Shown here: positions 1-6,367 of the stretch, one piece after another
Position numbering within the stretch: position 1 is the stretch's first letter
Layout: every line of letters begins with the position of its first letter
DNA from: Nitrospina sp.
Lineage (GTDB): Bacteria; Nitrospinota; Nitrospinia; Nitrospinales; Nitrospinaceae
Assembly (NCBI GenBank): GCA_004357435.1
Contig: SMVS01000121.1
Span: 1 to 9,203 of the forward strand
Direction of reading: 5' to 3'
Length of the DNA stretch: 9,203 nt
Made by a program: the position numbers and the translations under genes
Notes under the pieces: model-generated
Databases searched by the model: none
What the model was told of the DNA's origin: nothing
Seen by the model: the letters and a program-made list of their open reading frames with translations, nothing else

Positions 1-311
1 ACATACAATTCTTTCTCTTCCTTGACGATCCAGACACGCTGTTCCAGAACCCACTTCGAACTCACATCTCCCGTGGTGTAATCCTCAACTTTACCGGCCT
101 TGAATTTGGGCGAAGGCTCGAACAAAACCCGGGGAAACAGCAATCGCAAGAAATACACCGAAGACAACCCTAGAGTGGCCATGAAACCAGCCCAGCCCGC
201 TAATGAAAAAAAGTCGCGCCGCGACCAGATGGTGTCCTTGGGTTCTGCGGTTTTGGGACCTTTCTTGGGTGCTCCTGAAGGCGCTTTCGGTTTTTCCTGA
301 ACTTCACTCAT
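1..311 (-). CDS. Rieske iron-sulfur protein of a cytochrome bc-type complex, N-terminal part (truncated by window edge)
   Basis: This is the first 103 codons of a gene that continues past the left edge. The start is ATG at 311-309. Residues 1-29 are a Pro/Lys-rich cytoplasmic tail. A twin-arginine motif, SRRDFFS (residues 30-36), follows and leads into one hydrophobic anchor at about 37-60 (AGWAGFMATLGLSS...). After it comes FPRVLFEPSPKFKAGK, a pattern typical of Rieske subunits where the chain leaves the membrane, then residues VWIVKEE that begin the Rieske beta fold. The cluster-binding motifs (CTHLGC-like and CxxC-like) would lie outside the window, so 2Fe-2S binding is inferred from the family. 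Proteins of this kind pass electrons from quinol to cytochrome c in complex III and are exported folded by Tat. No good ribosome-binding site is seen before the ATG. A bc-complex operon probably continues leftward. Confidence 0.85.
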   Translation of the reverse strand, partial: MSEVQEKPKAPSGAPKKGPKTAEPKDTIWSRRDFFSLAGWAGFMATLGLSSVYFLRLLFPRVLFEPSPKFKAGKVEDYTTGDVSSKWVLEQRVWIVKEEKELY

Positions 312-399
312 AAAGTTTAATTATTGCAAAGGGTTAGGATAATTCATTACCATGCATTCAGGCTCATTATGAGAGTCCTCACAAGCTAACAGAGGATGG

Positions 400-429
400 T
401 TTTTAGCACAATTAACATATCGAAGTCAA
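400..429 (-). promoter_or_regulatory. Probable sigma70-type promoter for the Rieske gene
   Basis: On the minus strand, TTGACT (429-424) lies 18 bp upstream of TAAAAA (405-400). The latter is preceded by TGC, an extended -10 element. Transcription would start near 393, giving a leader of about 80 nt before the Rieske ATG at 311. It sits in the 146-nt gap after the flavoprotein gene. The spacing is slightly long and the -10 matches consensus at four of six positions, so this remains a prediction. Confidence 0.45.
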
Positions 430-457
430 GACCAAGATATTTATGGAAATGGTTGAT

Positions 458-1804
458 TTATCGCCGACCAGACCCAGCCCGGACGCAGGCTTGAGCGGCC
501 TTCTGAACGCCCTCGGTGCCGGCTCCCCAGCCGGGTGAAATTTGAGCCAACGCACTGGCTGGATTGCCCTTTCTCATGGCCACCAAAACCAGGGCCAACA
601 GCTCTGACGCCCGCGGGCCTAAAAACTGAGCGCCAATAATTTTCTTGGATTCCCGGTCGGCCACGATCTTAAAAAAGCCTGCCACGTCGCCATGAATGAG
701 GGCATGGTCGAGGGATGAAAGATCGGCCCGGCCCGCCACCGCCCGAAATCCCTTGTGATGCGCTTCGCTCTCTAAACATCCTACACTGGCTATCTCAGGA
801 GTGGTCAACACTCTGAAGGGAATTTGGTCGCGGTCGAGGATTTTGCTCGCGCCGGCGGCATTGCCACCCGCTACCTTGCCTTCTGCTTCCGAAACATCCG
901 GGCAAGGTTTGCGGCCGGTGACACTGCCTGCCGCGTAAACTCCCTTCAGCGACGTTGCCATTTCTTCATTGACCCATATTTCCTGATTCTGGCCCATTTC
1001 AATGCCAAGCCCCGGTGCCACCGCGTCGTTGGTATTTCCCAGCCGCTCACCGACCATCACCATTTTCTCCACAGAGAATTTTACGCCGCCATCCAGCGTG
1101 ATGTCTATCTTGGATTCATCCATAAAAGTGGAAATGATCTTTTTGTTCAGGAGTGTCTTGATCTTCTGTTTTTTAAACGACTGTTCCAGAGCCTCAATCA
1201 TTTCTGGATCCTGATCGGGAATCAGCCGGGGCTTTTCTTCCACTAAAAATACTTTAGCCCCCAAACGATTGAACAGTTCGGCCAACTCTAAACCCATGGG
1301 ACTGCCCCCCACAATGAGCAGACTTTCAGGGATTTTTTGAAGAAGTGAAAAATCATCAGCTGGCAACACCCGGATCCCGTCAAAGGGAATGGTGACAATT
1401 GGCTTGGGGAGTGATCCGGTGGCCAACACTATTCGGTCACCTTTAATCATCTCATCGGTATCGTCAGACACCACACGCACTTGCCCCGGTCCCACGAGGG
1501 TGCCCAGACCTTTGACAACGGCAACCTCAATTTCCTTTAAAAGGCTTAACCGGTTTTCGGAGGCTTGCTTGGCGGTCGCTTGAAAATCCGCAATCAATGC
1601 AGGAAAATCAACGGGGGGGTGGTCGGTGGCTTTTCCCTGGCGGGATAAGATCCATCGCAAAAGCAACAGGCCCCGCTGAATACAAGGCCCACCGATTTGA
1701 TCTTTTTCGATCAAACACACCTTGGCGCCTTTTTCCGCGGCCCCGCAAGCCGCGGCAAATCCGGCAACGCCACCCCCTATTACCACTGCATCATACGTAT
1801 CCAT
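458..1804 (-). CDS. Dihydrolipoamide-dehydrogenase-like flavoprotein with a degenerate active site
   Basis: This 448-residue protein has the full architecture of the class I pyridine nucleotide-disulfide oxidoreductases (Lpd, mercuric reductase, glutathione reductase). An FAD-binding fold starts at VVIGGGVAG (7-15), with ATGS at 128-131. An NAD(P)-binding fold follows at LIVGGSPMGLELAE (163-176), and a dimerisation domain starts at about 328 (TTPEIASVG, 334-342). Length and domain order are normal for Lpd, and ATG at 1804 puts the first glycine motif at the usual distance from the start. The active site is not normal. The CxxxxC redox motif reads GGPCIQRGLLLLR: Cys41 is kept but the second Cys is Leu46. 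The C-terminal HPTxxE dyad reads WGAGTE (426-431): no His, Glu431 kept. The FAD-contacting Asp of the usual GD motif is Ser294 (AAGSV). I infer a flavoprotein that probably cannot act as a lipoamide dehydrogenase. Its substrate is unknown. It lies between a small membrane protein and a Rieske gene. Confidence 0.85.
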   Translation of the reverse strand: MDTYDAVVIGGGVAGFAAACGAAEKGAKVCLIEKDQIGGPCIQRGLLLLRWILSRQGKATDHPPVDFPALIADFQATAKQASENRLSLLKEIEVAVVKGLGTLVGPGQVRVVSDDTDEMIKGDRIVLATGSLPKPIVTIPFDGIRVLPADDFSLLQKIPESLLIVGGSPMGLELAELFNRLGAKVFLVEEKPRLIPDQDPEMIEALEQSFKKQKIKTLLNKKIISTFMDESKIDITLDGGVKFSVEKMVMVGERLGNTNDAVAPGLGIEMGQNQEIWVNEEMATSLKGVYAAGSVTGRKPCPDVSEAEGKVAGGNAAGASKILDRDQIPFRVLTTPEIASVGCLESEAHHKGFRAVAGRADLSSLDHALIHGDVAGFFKIVADRESKKIIGAQFLGPRASELLALVLVAMRKGNPASALAQISPGWGAGTEGVQKAAQACVRAGSGRR

Positions 1805-1839
1805 TCACACCATCCCAAGCTGAGAGAAAATTTCAATTC

Positions 1840-1848
1840 ATTACAGCA
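1840..1848 (-). promoter_or_regulatory. Weak candidate extended -10 promoter for the flavoprotein gene
   Basis: The minus strand reads TGC followed by TGTAAT (1845-1840), which matches TATAAT at five of six positions and carries the TGn extension. No recognisable -35 is present at the right distance. It would give a leader of about 30 nt before the ATG at 1804. The 95-nt gap holds nothing else I can name. Confidence 0.25.
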
Positions 1849-1899
1849 CAGTCGACCGAGGCCCCCTAATAGAATCTAAATTTTTGAATGCGGGAGCGC

Positions 1900-2256
1900 T
1901 CACAGTACGGTGACTATGGCCACCACAACGAGCAGAACCAATCCTATCGAAGCTAAAACAGCATGAAGGGTTACATTGAGCCTCCGGCTCAGGGGAACCA
2001 CCGTTAAAAAATACAAAAACACCAGATAATTAAATCCGGAATTCTCCAGCATCCGATCGGTCACCCAGAGAAAACTGCCAAAAGAGACCAGGACCGCCAA
2101 ATAAACATACCGGTGCATGGGGTAGCGTTTCCCCCGAACATCGGAGGGCAACATGCTGACCCCAACCATGATGTTGGTGATGACGATGAGAATTGTGGCG
2201 AGGATGGTGATGAAGCTGGGATGGGTGAAGACTTCGCCTAGAGTTGTGGGATGCAT
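1900..2256 (-). CDS. Small four-helix integral membrane protein, unknown function
   Basis: I do not recognise this 118-residue protein. It is very hydrophobic, with four likely membrane helices at about 15-36, 49-66, 76-90 and 96-118. The basic loops lie between helices 1 and 2 (DVRGKRYPMHR, 39-49) and between 3 and 4 (SRRLN, 90-94). By the positive-inside rule both termini would face the periplasm. There are no cysteines and few histidines, so there is no obvious haem or metal site. The start chosen is ATG at 2256, but no Shine-Dalgarno sequence supports it. A coding role is supported by the clean helix pattern and by overlapping reading frames that give only low-complexity peptides. It follows tRNA-Leu after 117 nt and precedes the flavoprotein gene by 95 nt, both on the same strand. 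A link to electron transport is only a guess from position. Confidence 0.65.
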   Translation of the reverse strand: MHPTTLGEVFTHPSFITILATILIVITNIMVGVSMLPSDVRGKRYPMHRYVYLAVLVSFGSFLWVTDRMLENSGFNYLVFLYFLTVVPLSRRLNVTLHAVLASIGLVLLVVVAIVTVL

Positions 2257-2372
2257 GAGAAAATAGATGGCTGAAGAATGGGCGGACCGGAATGGCGCAA
2301 CTCAACAGAAAAAGTTTGAACCCAAAACAGGAACGCCATCAACCATGAGCCAGTCGCTTTTCTGGCGAAGAG

Positions 2373-2454
2373 TGCCGATGGGGAGAGTCGAACTCCCACG
2401 GATTGCTCCATACGCCCCTCAAGCGCACGTGTCTACCAGTTCCACCACATCGGC
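2373..2454 (-). tRNA. tRNA-Leu (anticodon GAG)
   Basis: The minus strand folds as an 82-nt class II tRNA. The acceptor stem is GCCGATG (2454-2448) paired with CATCGGC, with discriminator A at 2373. The D arm carries GGTAGAC. The anticodon stem TGCGC/GCGTA holds the loop TTGAGGG, giving anticodon GAG (2420-2418), which reads CUC and CUU leucine codons. A long variable arm with a GGA/TCC stem is typical of tRNA-Leu. The T arm is GGGAG-TTCGACT-CTCCC. The 3' CCA is not encoded (the genome reads CTC after the discriminator), so it must be added by the CCA enzyme. The 5' end lies 12 nt after the secG stop, so it is probably processed from the secG transcript. Confidence 0.95.
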
Positions 2455-2466
2455 ATGGTTGTTTGA

Positions 2467-2781
2467 TCAGTCTTGTTTCGCAGGTGGGTCCTGAGACGGG
2501 TTTGATTGCGTGGTTTCTTCAATTTCATCGATCACCGATCCCTGATCTCCTTTGTTGGAGATGGTAGCCAAGCTGAACGAGGTGATCATGAAAATGATCG
2601 CCGCGCCGGTGGTGAGTTTGGTGAGGAAACTCCCGGCACCACTGCTTCCAAACATTGTTTGACTGGAACCGGCTCCACCAAAAGCGGCTCCCATACTGGC
2701 TCCTTTGCCAGATTGCAAAAGGACGACCAGAATCAGAAAAATAGCCACAGAAATATGAAAAACGGTAATCAAGGTGTGCAT
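2467..2781 (-). CDS. secG: Protein-export membrane protein SecG
   Basis: SecG is the small accessory subunit of the SecYEG channel in the inner membrane. It helps SecA-driven export of unfolded proteins. The 104-residue product has the family layout: membrane helix 1 at about 2-21, then the conserved loop LLQSGKGASMGAAFGGAG (21-38) and QTMFGSSGAG (41-50), helix 2 at about 55-74, and a polar acidic tail. Tails of this kind vary between species. I chose ATG at 2781 rather than the TTG one codon upstream because AGGAG (2793-2789) lies 7 nt before the ATG and only 4 nt before the TTG. It follows tpiA after a short gap and precedes tRNA-Leu, so it belongs to the gap-tpiA-secG unit. Adjacency of tpiA, secG and tRNA-Leu is common across bacteria. 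Confidence 0.95.
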   Translation of the reverse strand: MHTLITVFHISVAIFLILVVLLQSGKGASMGAAFGGAGSSQTMFGSSGAGSFLTKLTTGAAIIFMITSFSLATISNKGDQGSVIDEIEETTQSNPSQDPPAKQD

Positions 2782-2788
2782 CAAAAAT

Positions 2789-2793
2789 CTCCT
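2789..2793 (-). promoter_or_regulatory. Shine-Dalgarno site of secG
   Basis: AGGAG on the minus strand lies 7 nt before ATG at 2781. It decides the start against the adjacent in-frame TTG at 2784. Confidence 0.8.
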
Positions 2794-2801
2794 AAAATTC
2801 T

Positions 2802-3557
2802 TTACGTGACGCTGGTGATAATATCATAAAAAGAATCGGCATCCAAACTGGCTCCTCCCACGAGAGCGCCGTCGATGTCCGGTTCCAGCGAGAGGTTTTG
2901 AAAATTTTCAGAAGTCACACTGCCGCCATAAATTATCCTGGTGGACTCCGCAAATTCCGAACCATATTTTTTTTCCAGCTCGCTCCGAATGAATCGATGG
3001 ACTTCCTGAGCCTGATGGGGAGTGGCGTTTTTCCCGGTGCCAATGGCCCACACCGGTTCATAGGCAATGACCAGAGACGCTAATAACCCCACATCCAAAT
3101 TTCGCAATCCCAGTTCCATCTGACCGCGCACCACATCCTGGGTTTTTCCGCCCGCTCGCTGGGATGCGGTCTCCCCCAGGCAAAATATGACCTTCAACCC
3201 ATTTTCCAAAGCTACTTTGATTTTTTGGCAAATGACACCATTGGTTTCGTCATAAAGACTCCTGCGCTCGGAATGCCCCAGAATGACCCACTGGCACCCC
3301 GCATCCATGAGCATAGCCGCAGAAATTTCTCCGGTGAAGGCGCCTTCAGGATTCTGAGACATATTCTGCGCGGCTAACAAAATGGAGGTCCCGCTCAATA
3401 ATTTGCCGGCCGCGCTCAGTGCCGTGAAGGGCGGCGCCACCACCACCTCCGCGGGTGAGGCGGCTCCAACTTTGCCCGCCAAGAGGCTGAGCAACTCTAA
3501 AGTTTCCGGAATGGATTTGTGCATTTTCCAGTTTCCGGCAATCAGAATTTTCCTCAT
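2802..3557 (-). CDS. tpiA: Triose-phosphate isomerase
   Basis: This cytoplasmic TIM-barrel enzyme interconverts dihydroxyacetone phosphate and glyceraldehyde 3-phosphate. It serves glycolysis, gluconeogenesis and the triose steps of carbon fixation. The product is 251 residues, the usual length. All catalytic residues are visible: Lys11 in AGNWKM (7-12), His95 in LGHSERR (93-99) and Glu167 in AYEPVWAIGTG (165-175). Phosphate-binding glycines occur in IYGGSV and GALVGGASL near the C terminus. The start is ATG at 3557, directly before RKILIAGNWKM, as expected for the family. The ribosome-binding site is weak, so translation may be coupled to gap, whose stop lies 22 nt upstream. secG starts 20 nt downstream. 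The sequence is intact, with no unusual residues. Confidence 0.98.
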   Translation of the reverse strand: MRKILIAGNWKMHKSIPETLELLSLLAGKVGAASPAEVVVAPPFTALSAAGKLLSGTSILLAAQNMSQNPEGAFTGEISAAMLMDAGCQWVILGHSERRSLYDETNGVICQKIKVALENGLKVIFCLGETASQRAGGKTQDVVRGQMELGLRNLDVGLLASLVIAYEPVWAIGTGKNATPHQAQEVHRFIRSELEKKYGSEFAESTRIIYGGSVTSENFQNLSLEPDIDGALVGGASLDADSFYDIITSVT

Positions 3558-3579
3558 AAATAACTTTAAGAAATTGTAT

Positions 3580-4596
3580 TTAAAGCCCTATTTTTATTAT
3601 ATATTTCAACATATCTTTAGTGCGTACCGAGTACCCCCATTCGTTATCGTACCAAGCCAGTACCTTGACCAGTGTTTTGCCAATGACTTTCGTGGAAGGC
3701 CCATCCACGATGGCTGAATCTTCCGAGCCATTAAAATCGATGGACACCAGTGGAATTTTCTCTAACCGCAATATACCTTTAAGCTCGTTTTTCTCCGCTT
3801 CTTGAAAAATTTGATTCACTTCCTCAGGGGTAGTTTCTTTGTCTACATCCACCACGAGATCGATCAGGGAAACATTGGGAGTGGGAACCCGAATGGCCAT
3901 GCCATCCAATTTCCCCCGCAATTCCGGCAACACCAGGGAAACTGCTTGAGCCGCTCCGGTCGTGGTGGGGATCATCGACAATCCTGCGGCGCGGGCCCGT
4001 CGCAAGTCCTTATGCGGTAAATCCAGTATTTTCTGGTCGTTGGTGTAAGAGTGGATGGTAGTCATCAAGCCTTTTTTTATGCCCAGTTTCTGATGCAGTA
4101 CCATGGCCACCGGGGCCAGGCAATTGGTGGTGCAAGAAGCATTGGAAACAATATCATGCTCCTTGGGATCATAGCTTTCCTCATTCACGCCTAGCACCAA
4201 AGTGACATCGGGGTCGGTAGCGGGCGCCGAAATAATTACTTTTTTAGCCCCAGCCCGCAAATGTTTTGAGGCATCCGGCCGTTTGGTGAATAAGCCGGTG
4301 GACTCAATCACTACCTCGACACCCAGGGATTTCCAGGGAAGCTCTTCCGGGTTTCGGTAAGAAAGGATCTGGATGGTTTTTCCATCTATGATCAGTCCAT
4401 CCTCTTTGGCCTCAACCTGAGAGGGATTGATCCCTTGAATAGAATCGTATTTATATAAATGGGCCAGTGTCGGGGCATCGGTCAGATCGTTAATGGCAAC
4501 CACTTCCACATCCGCACATTCGGGATCTCTCAAAATACATTTCAGCACATTCCTGCCGATTCTTCCGAAACCATTGATCGCCACTTTGGTGGTCAT
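3580..4596 (-). CDS. gap: Glyceraldehyde-3-phosphate dehydrogenase, type I
   Basis: This enzyme oxidises and phosphorylates glyceraldehyde 3-phosphate to 1,3-bisphosphoglycerate with NAD+, and runs in reverse for gluconeogenesis or carbon fixation. The product is 338 residues, the normal length. The Rossmann motif is INGFGRIGR (7-15). Asp37 in INDLTD, at the end of the second strand, indicates NAD rather than NADP preference. The nucleophile is Cys155 in SNASCTTNCLAP (151-162), and the base is His182 in the HSYTND motif. WYDNEWGYS near the C terminus is the family signature. ATG at 4596 is supported by GGAGG 7 nt upstream and a good promoter. It is the first gene of a unit with tpiA and secG. 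The expected middle partner pgk is missing. Cofactor preference is inferred from a single residue. Confidence 0.98.
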   Translation of the reverse strand: MTTKVAINGFGRIGRNVLKCILRDPECADVEVVAINDLTDAPTLAHLYKYDSIQGINPSQVEAKEDGLIIDGKTIQILSYRNPEELPWKSLGVEVVIESTGLFTKRPDASKHLRAGAKKVIISAPATDPDVTLVLGVNEESYDPKEHDIVSNASCTTNCLAPVAMVLHQKLGIKKGLMTTIHSYTNDQKILDLPHKDLRRARAAGLSMIPTTTGAAQAVSLVLPELRGKLDGMAIRVPTPNVSLIDLVVDVDKETTPEEVNQIFQEAEKNELKGILRLEKIPLVSIDFNGSEDSAIVDGPSTKVIGKTLVKVLAWYDNEWGYSVRTKDMLKYIIKIGL

Positions 4597-4603
4597 TGAA
4601 CAT

Positions 4604-4608
4604 CCTCC
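4604..4608 (-). promoter_or_regulatory. Shine-Dalgarno site of gap
   Basis: GGAGG on the minus strand lies 7 nt before the gap ATG at 4596. It is the strongest ribosome-binding site in the window, in keeping with a highly expressed glycolytic gene. Confidence 0.85.
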
Positions 4609-4652
4609 AGTTGTTGCATGAATTTTTTAGAAATTAAAAAAGAAGGGAGAAA

Positions 4653-4681
4653 ATTATGCAAGAATTGAAATGCCAAGTCAA
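4653..4681 (-). promoter_or_regulatory. Sigma70-type promoter of the gap-tpiA-secG-tRNA-Leu unit
   Basis: On the minus strand, TTGACT (4681-4676) and CATAAT (4658-4653) are separated by exactly 17 bp, and each matches consensus at five of six positions. The start site would be near 4646, leaving a leader of about 50 nt that ends with the GGAGG of gap. It lies in the 107-nt gap after pdxJ. It is the clearest promoter in the window and separates the cofactor genes from the glycolytic genes. Confidence 0.8.
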
Positions 4682-4703
4682 TAAAACCCCGGCGACTCTA
4701 AAA

Positions 4704-5438
4704 TCAGTTCGCGACGGACCGTGCCCCCTGCGCTATTGATTTCAGCATTTCCCGAACCGCATTTCCCATTCCATTGTATATGGACTGCGCCACCAGACTG
4801 TGACCGATATTCAGCTCTTCGATTTCCGGTATGGCGGCAATGGCCTCAACATTCTGGATGTTGAGGCCATGACCGGCGAAAACCCGCAAACCCAGCGCCG
4901 CGGCCTGGCGGGCTCCCACCCTGATTTTTGCCAGTTCAGTTTGGACATCACCGGGGTCCTTCAATTCCGTATAGAGACCGGTATTGATCTCGATGCTGTC
5001 GGCCCCTATCGAGTGAGAAGCTTCAATCTGTTTGGCATCGGCATCGACAAATAAACTGAACAGGATTCCGTGCGCGACCAGCCGCTCTTTGATTTTCAAC
5101 AATCGGTCTTTTTGTGAGCAGACATCGAGCCCGCCTTCCGTAGTCAGCTCCTGTCTTTTTTCAGGCACCAGCGAAACCTGGTAGGGTCTCAAGCGGCTGG
5201 CTATTTCGACCATTTCATCAACAGCGGCCATTTCCAGATTGAGCACGGTTTGAATCTGATCTTTGATCCGCACAACATCGTGATCCTGAATATGCCGACG
5301 GTCCTCCCGGAGATGAACCGTGATGCCATCAGCCCCGGCCTGTTCTGCCAGCAGAGCCGCTTTTAAAGGATCGGGTTCCAATGTCTTGCGCGCTTCACGC
5401 ACGGTGGCGACATGATCGACATTGACAAACAACCGCAT
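4704..5438 (-). CDS. pdxJ: Pyridoxine 5'-phosphate synthase
   Basis: PdxJ condenses 1-deoxy-D-xylulose 5-phosphate with 3-amino-2-oxopropyl phosphate to give pyridoxine 5'-phosphate, the ring-forming step of the DXP-dependent vitamin B6 pathway. The product is 244 residues, typical of this TIM-barrel family. Motifs in order: NVDHVATVREAR (6-17), AGADGITVHLREDRRHI (34-50), LNLEM (66-70), DSIEINTG (147-154) and VFAGHGLN (186-193). His42, Glu69 and His190 match the catalytic His45, Glu72 and His193 of the E. coli enzyme with a constant offset of three. ATG at 5438 begins 4 nt after the folP stop. AAGGA sits about 8 nt upstream, overlapping the end of folP, so the two genes are probably cotranscribed and translationally coupled. 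acpS, a common downstream neighbour of pdxJ elsewhere, is not here. Confidence 0.97.
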   Translation of the reverse strand: MRLFVNVDHVATVREARKTLEPDPLKAALLAEQAGADGITVHLREDRRHIQDHDVVRIKDQIQTVLNLEMAAVDEMVEIASRLRPYQVSLVPEKRQELTTEGGLDVCSQKDRLLKIKERLVAHGILFSLFVDADAKQIEASHSIGADSIEINTGLYTELKDPGDVQTELAKIRVGARQAAALGLRVFAGHGLNIQNVEAIAAIPEIEELNIGHSLVAQSIYNGMGNAVREMLKSIAQGARSVAN

Positions 5439-5442
5439 AATC

Positions 5443-6270
5443 TCATTCCTTTACAAATGGACGCAGGGCCTGCATGGCTTTAACCACCCGCACTGTTTCT
5501 TTGACATCGTGAACACGGAGAATGGCGGCTCCCCGGGTGACTCCGACAGCGGCCATGGCCAAAGAACCTTCCAGCCTTTCATCCACCGGCAGGTCCAGAA
5601 TTTCGCCCAAAAACGATTTGCGGGAAACGCCCAGCATGATGGGCTTGCCGAGGCATAGTAACCCATCCAGCCCGGCGATCAATTCCAGATTGTTTTCGAG
5701 GGTTTTGCCAAACCCAATTCCAGGATCGACGATTATGCGTTCAGGAAGAATTCCTGCGTCTTCCGCCGTTTGAATGGCCTTCCCAAGAAAATCCCTCACC
5801 TCTCCCAAACAGTCATCGTAATGGATGCCCACCTGCATGGTCGCCGGGGTACCCCGCATGTGCATGATGACCACTCCAGCCGAGTACCGCGCAATGAGTG
5901 GCGCCATACTGGGTTCTCTCAGGCCGCCGATATCATTGATCAGGCTCACCCCAAGATCCAGCATCCGTTCCGCCACCTCCGGCTTATAGGTATCCACAGA
6001 GACCGGGACCGCGAAGCGCTCACACAACTGCCGAATCACCGGAACCAGCAGTTGAATCTCCTCCTGCACGGCGATGGCCTGCGATCCGGGGCGGGTCGAC
6101 TCGGCACCCACATCCAACAACTCGGCCCCCTCTGCTATCATTTTTTCAGCCAGCCGCATGGCTTGCATCGCCGATGCTGAAGATTGGTAAAAAGAATCTG
6201 GAGAGAGATTCAGGATCCCCATCACCTTCGGATTTGACCCGGAAATATCACATGAGAATGGTGGCGACAT
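5443..6270 (-). CDS. folP: Dihydropteroate synthase
   Basis: FolP joins p-aminobenzoate to hydroxymethyl-dihydropterin diphosphate in folate synthesis and is the target of sulfonamides. The 275-residue product has the family motifs in order: VMGILNLSPDSF (16-27), DVGAESTRPGS (53-63, the second substrate loop), VSVDTYKPEVA (90-100), INDIGGL (111-117), MHMRGTPATMQ (136-146), DPGIGFGKT (182-190), LGVSRKSFLG (213-222) and RVHDV (252-256). The first loop reads SFYQSSA rather than the common SFSDGG. The start is placed at ATG 6270, 13 residues before the conserved core, but it has no clear Shine-Dalgarno sequence, so a nearby downstream start such as an in-frame GTG is possible. A terminator lies just upstream, after ftsH. 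pdxJ follows closely. The order ftsH-folP is also found in E. coli. Confidence 0.96.
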   Translation of the reverse strand: MSPPFSCDISGSNPKVMGILNLSPDSFYQSSASAMQAMRLAEKMIAEGAELLDVGAESTRPGSQAIAVQEEIQLLVPVIRQLCERFAVPVSVDTYKPEVAERMLDLGVSLINDIGGLREPSMAPLIARYSAGVVIMHMRGTPATMQVGIHYDDCLGEVRDFLGKAIQTAEDAGILPERIIVDPGIGFGKTLENNLELIAGLDGLLCLGKPIMLGVSRKSFLGEILDLPVDERLEGSLAMAAVGVTRGAAILRVHDVKETVRVVKAMQALRPFVKE

Positions 6271-6280
6271 GGCTGGGATT

Positions 6281-6330
6281 TAATAAAAGAAAAGCTCCAT
6301 TTCGGGTTAAGGCGCCCAAAATGGAGCTTC
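6281..6330 (-). terminator. Intrinsic terminator after ftsH
   Basis: In minus-strand RNA the arms at 6330-6315 and 6306-6291 form a 16-bp stem (AGCUCCAUUU paired with AAAUGGAGCU, then GGG/CCC) around an 8-nt loop. A U-rich tract, UUUUCUUUUAUU, follows at once. Two pairs are G-U in the minus-strand RNA but would be A-C mismatches in plus-strand RNA, so the hairpin is built for minus-strand transcripts. It lies 38 nt after the ftsH stop and about 10 nt before the folP start. Confidence 0.85.
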
Positions 6331-6367
6331 AAAAATTCTTAATGCATTCAACCTCGAAATCTTCAGT

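Noticed and set aside
363..373. CTCATTATGAG inverted repeat in the Rieske leader
   Set aside because: Five-bp arms with a one-base centre are too short to support an operator without comparative data.
824..1246. Open frame on the plus strand, 140 codons, and other frames over the flavoprotein gene
   Set aside because: They are antisense to a well-supported coding gene and show no domain or credible ribosome-binding site.
1893..1900. GAGCGCTC palindrome at the end of the membrane protein gene
   Set aside because: Eight-base palindromes are expected by chance and no terminator or known site fits.
2030..2305. Minus-strand frame of 91 codons, His/Ser-rich
   Set aside because: It overlaps the four-helix membrane protein in another frame. 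Its His-rich peptide is a by-product of that gene's codons.
2349..2366. Hairpin just after tRNA-Leu (GCCAG/CTGGC) as a terminator
   Set aside because: The stem is only 5 bp and no U tract follows. A nearby GTTT/AAAC stem before five Ts is too weak to call.
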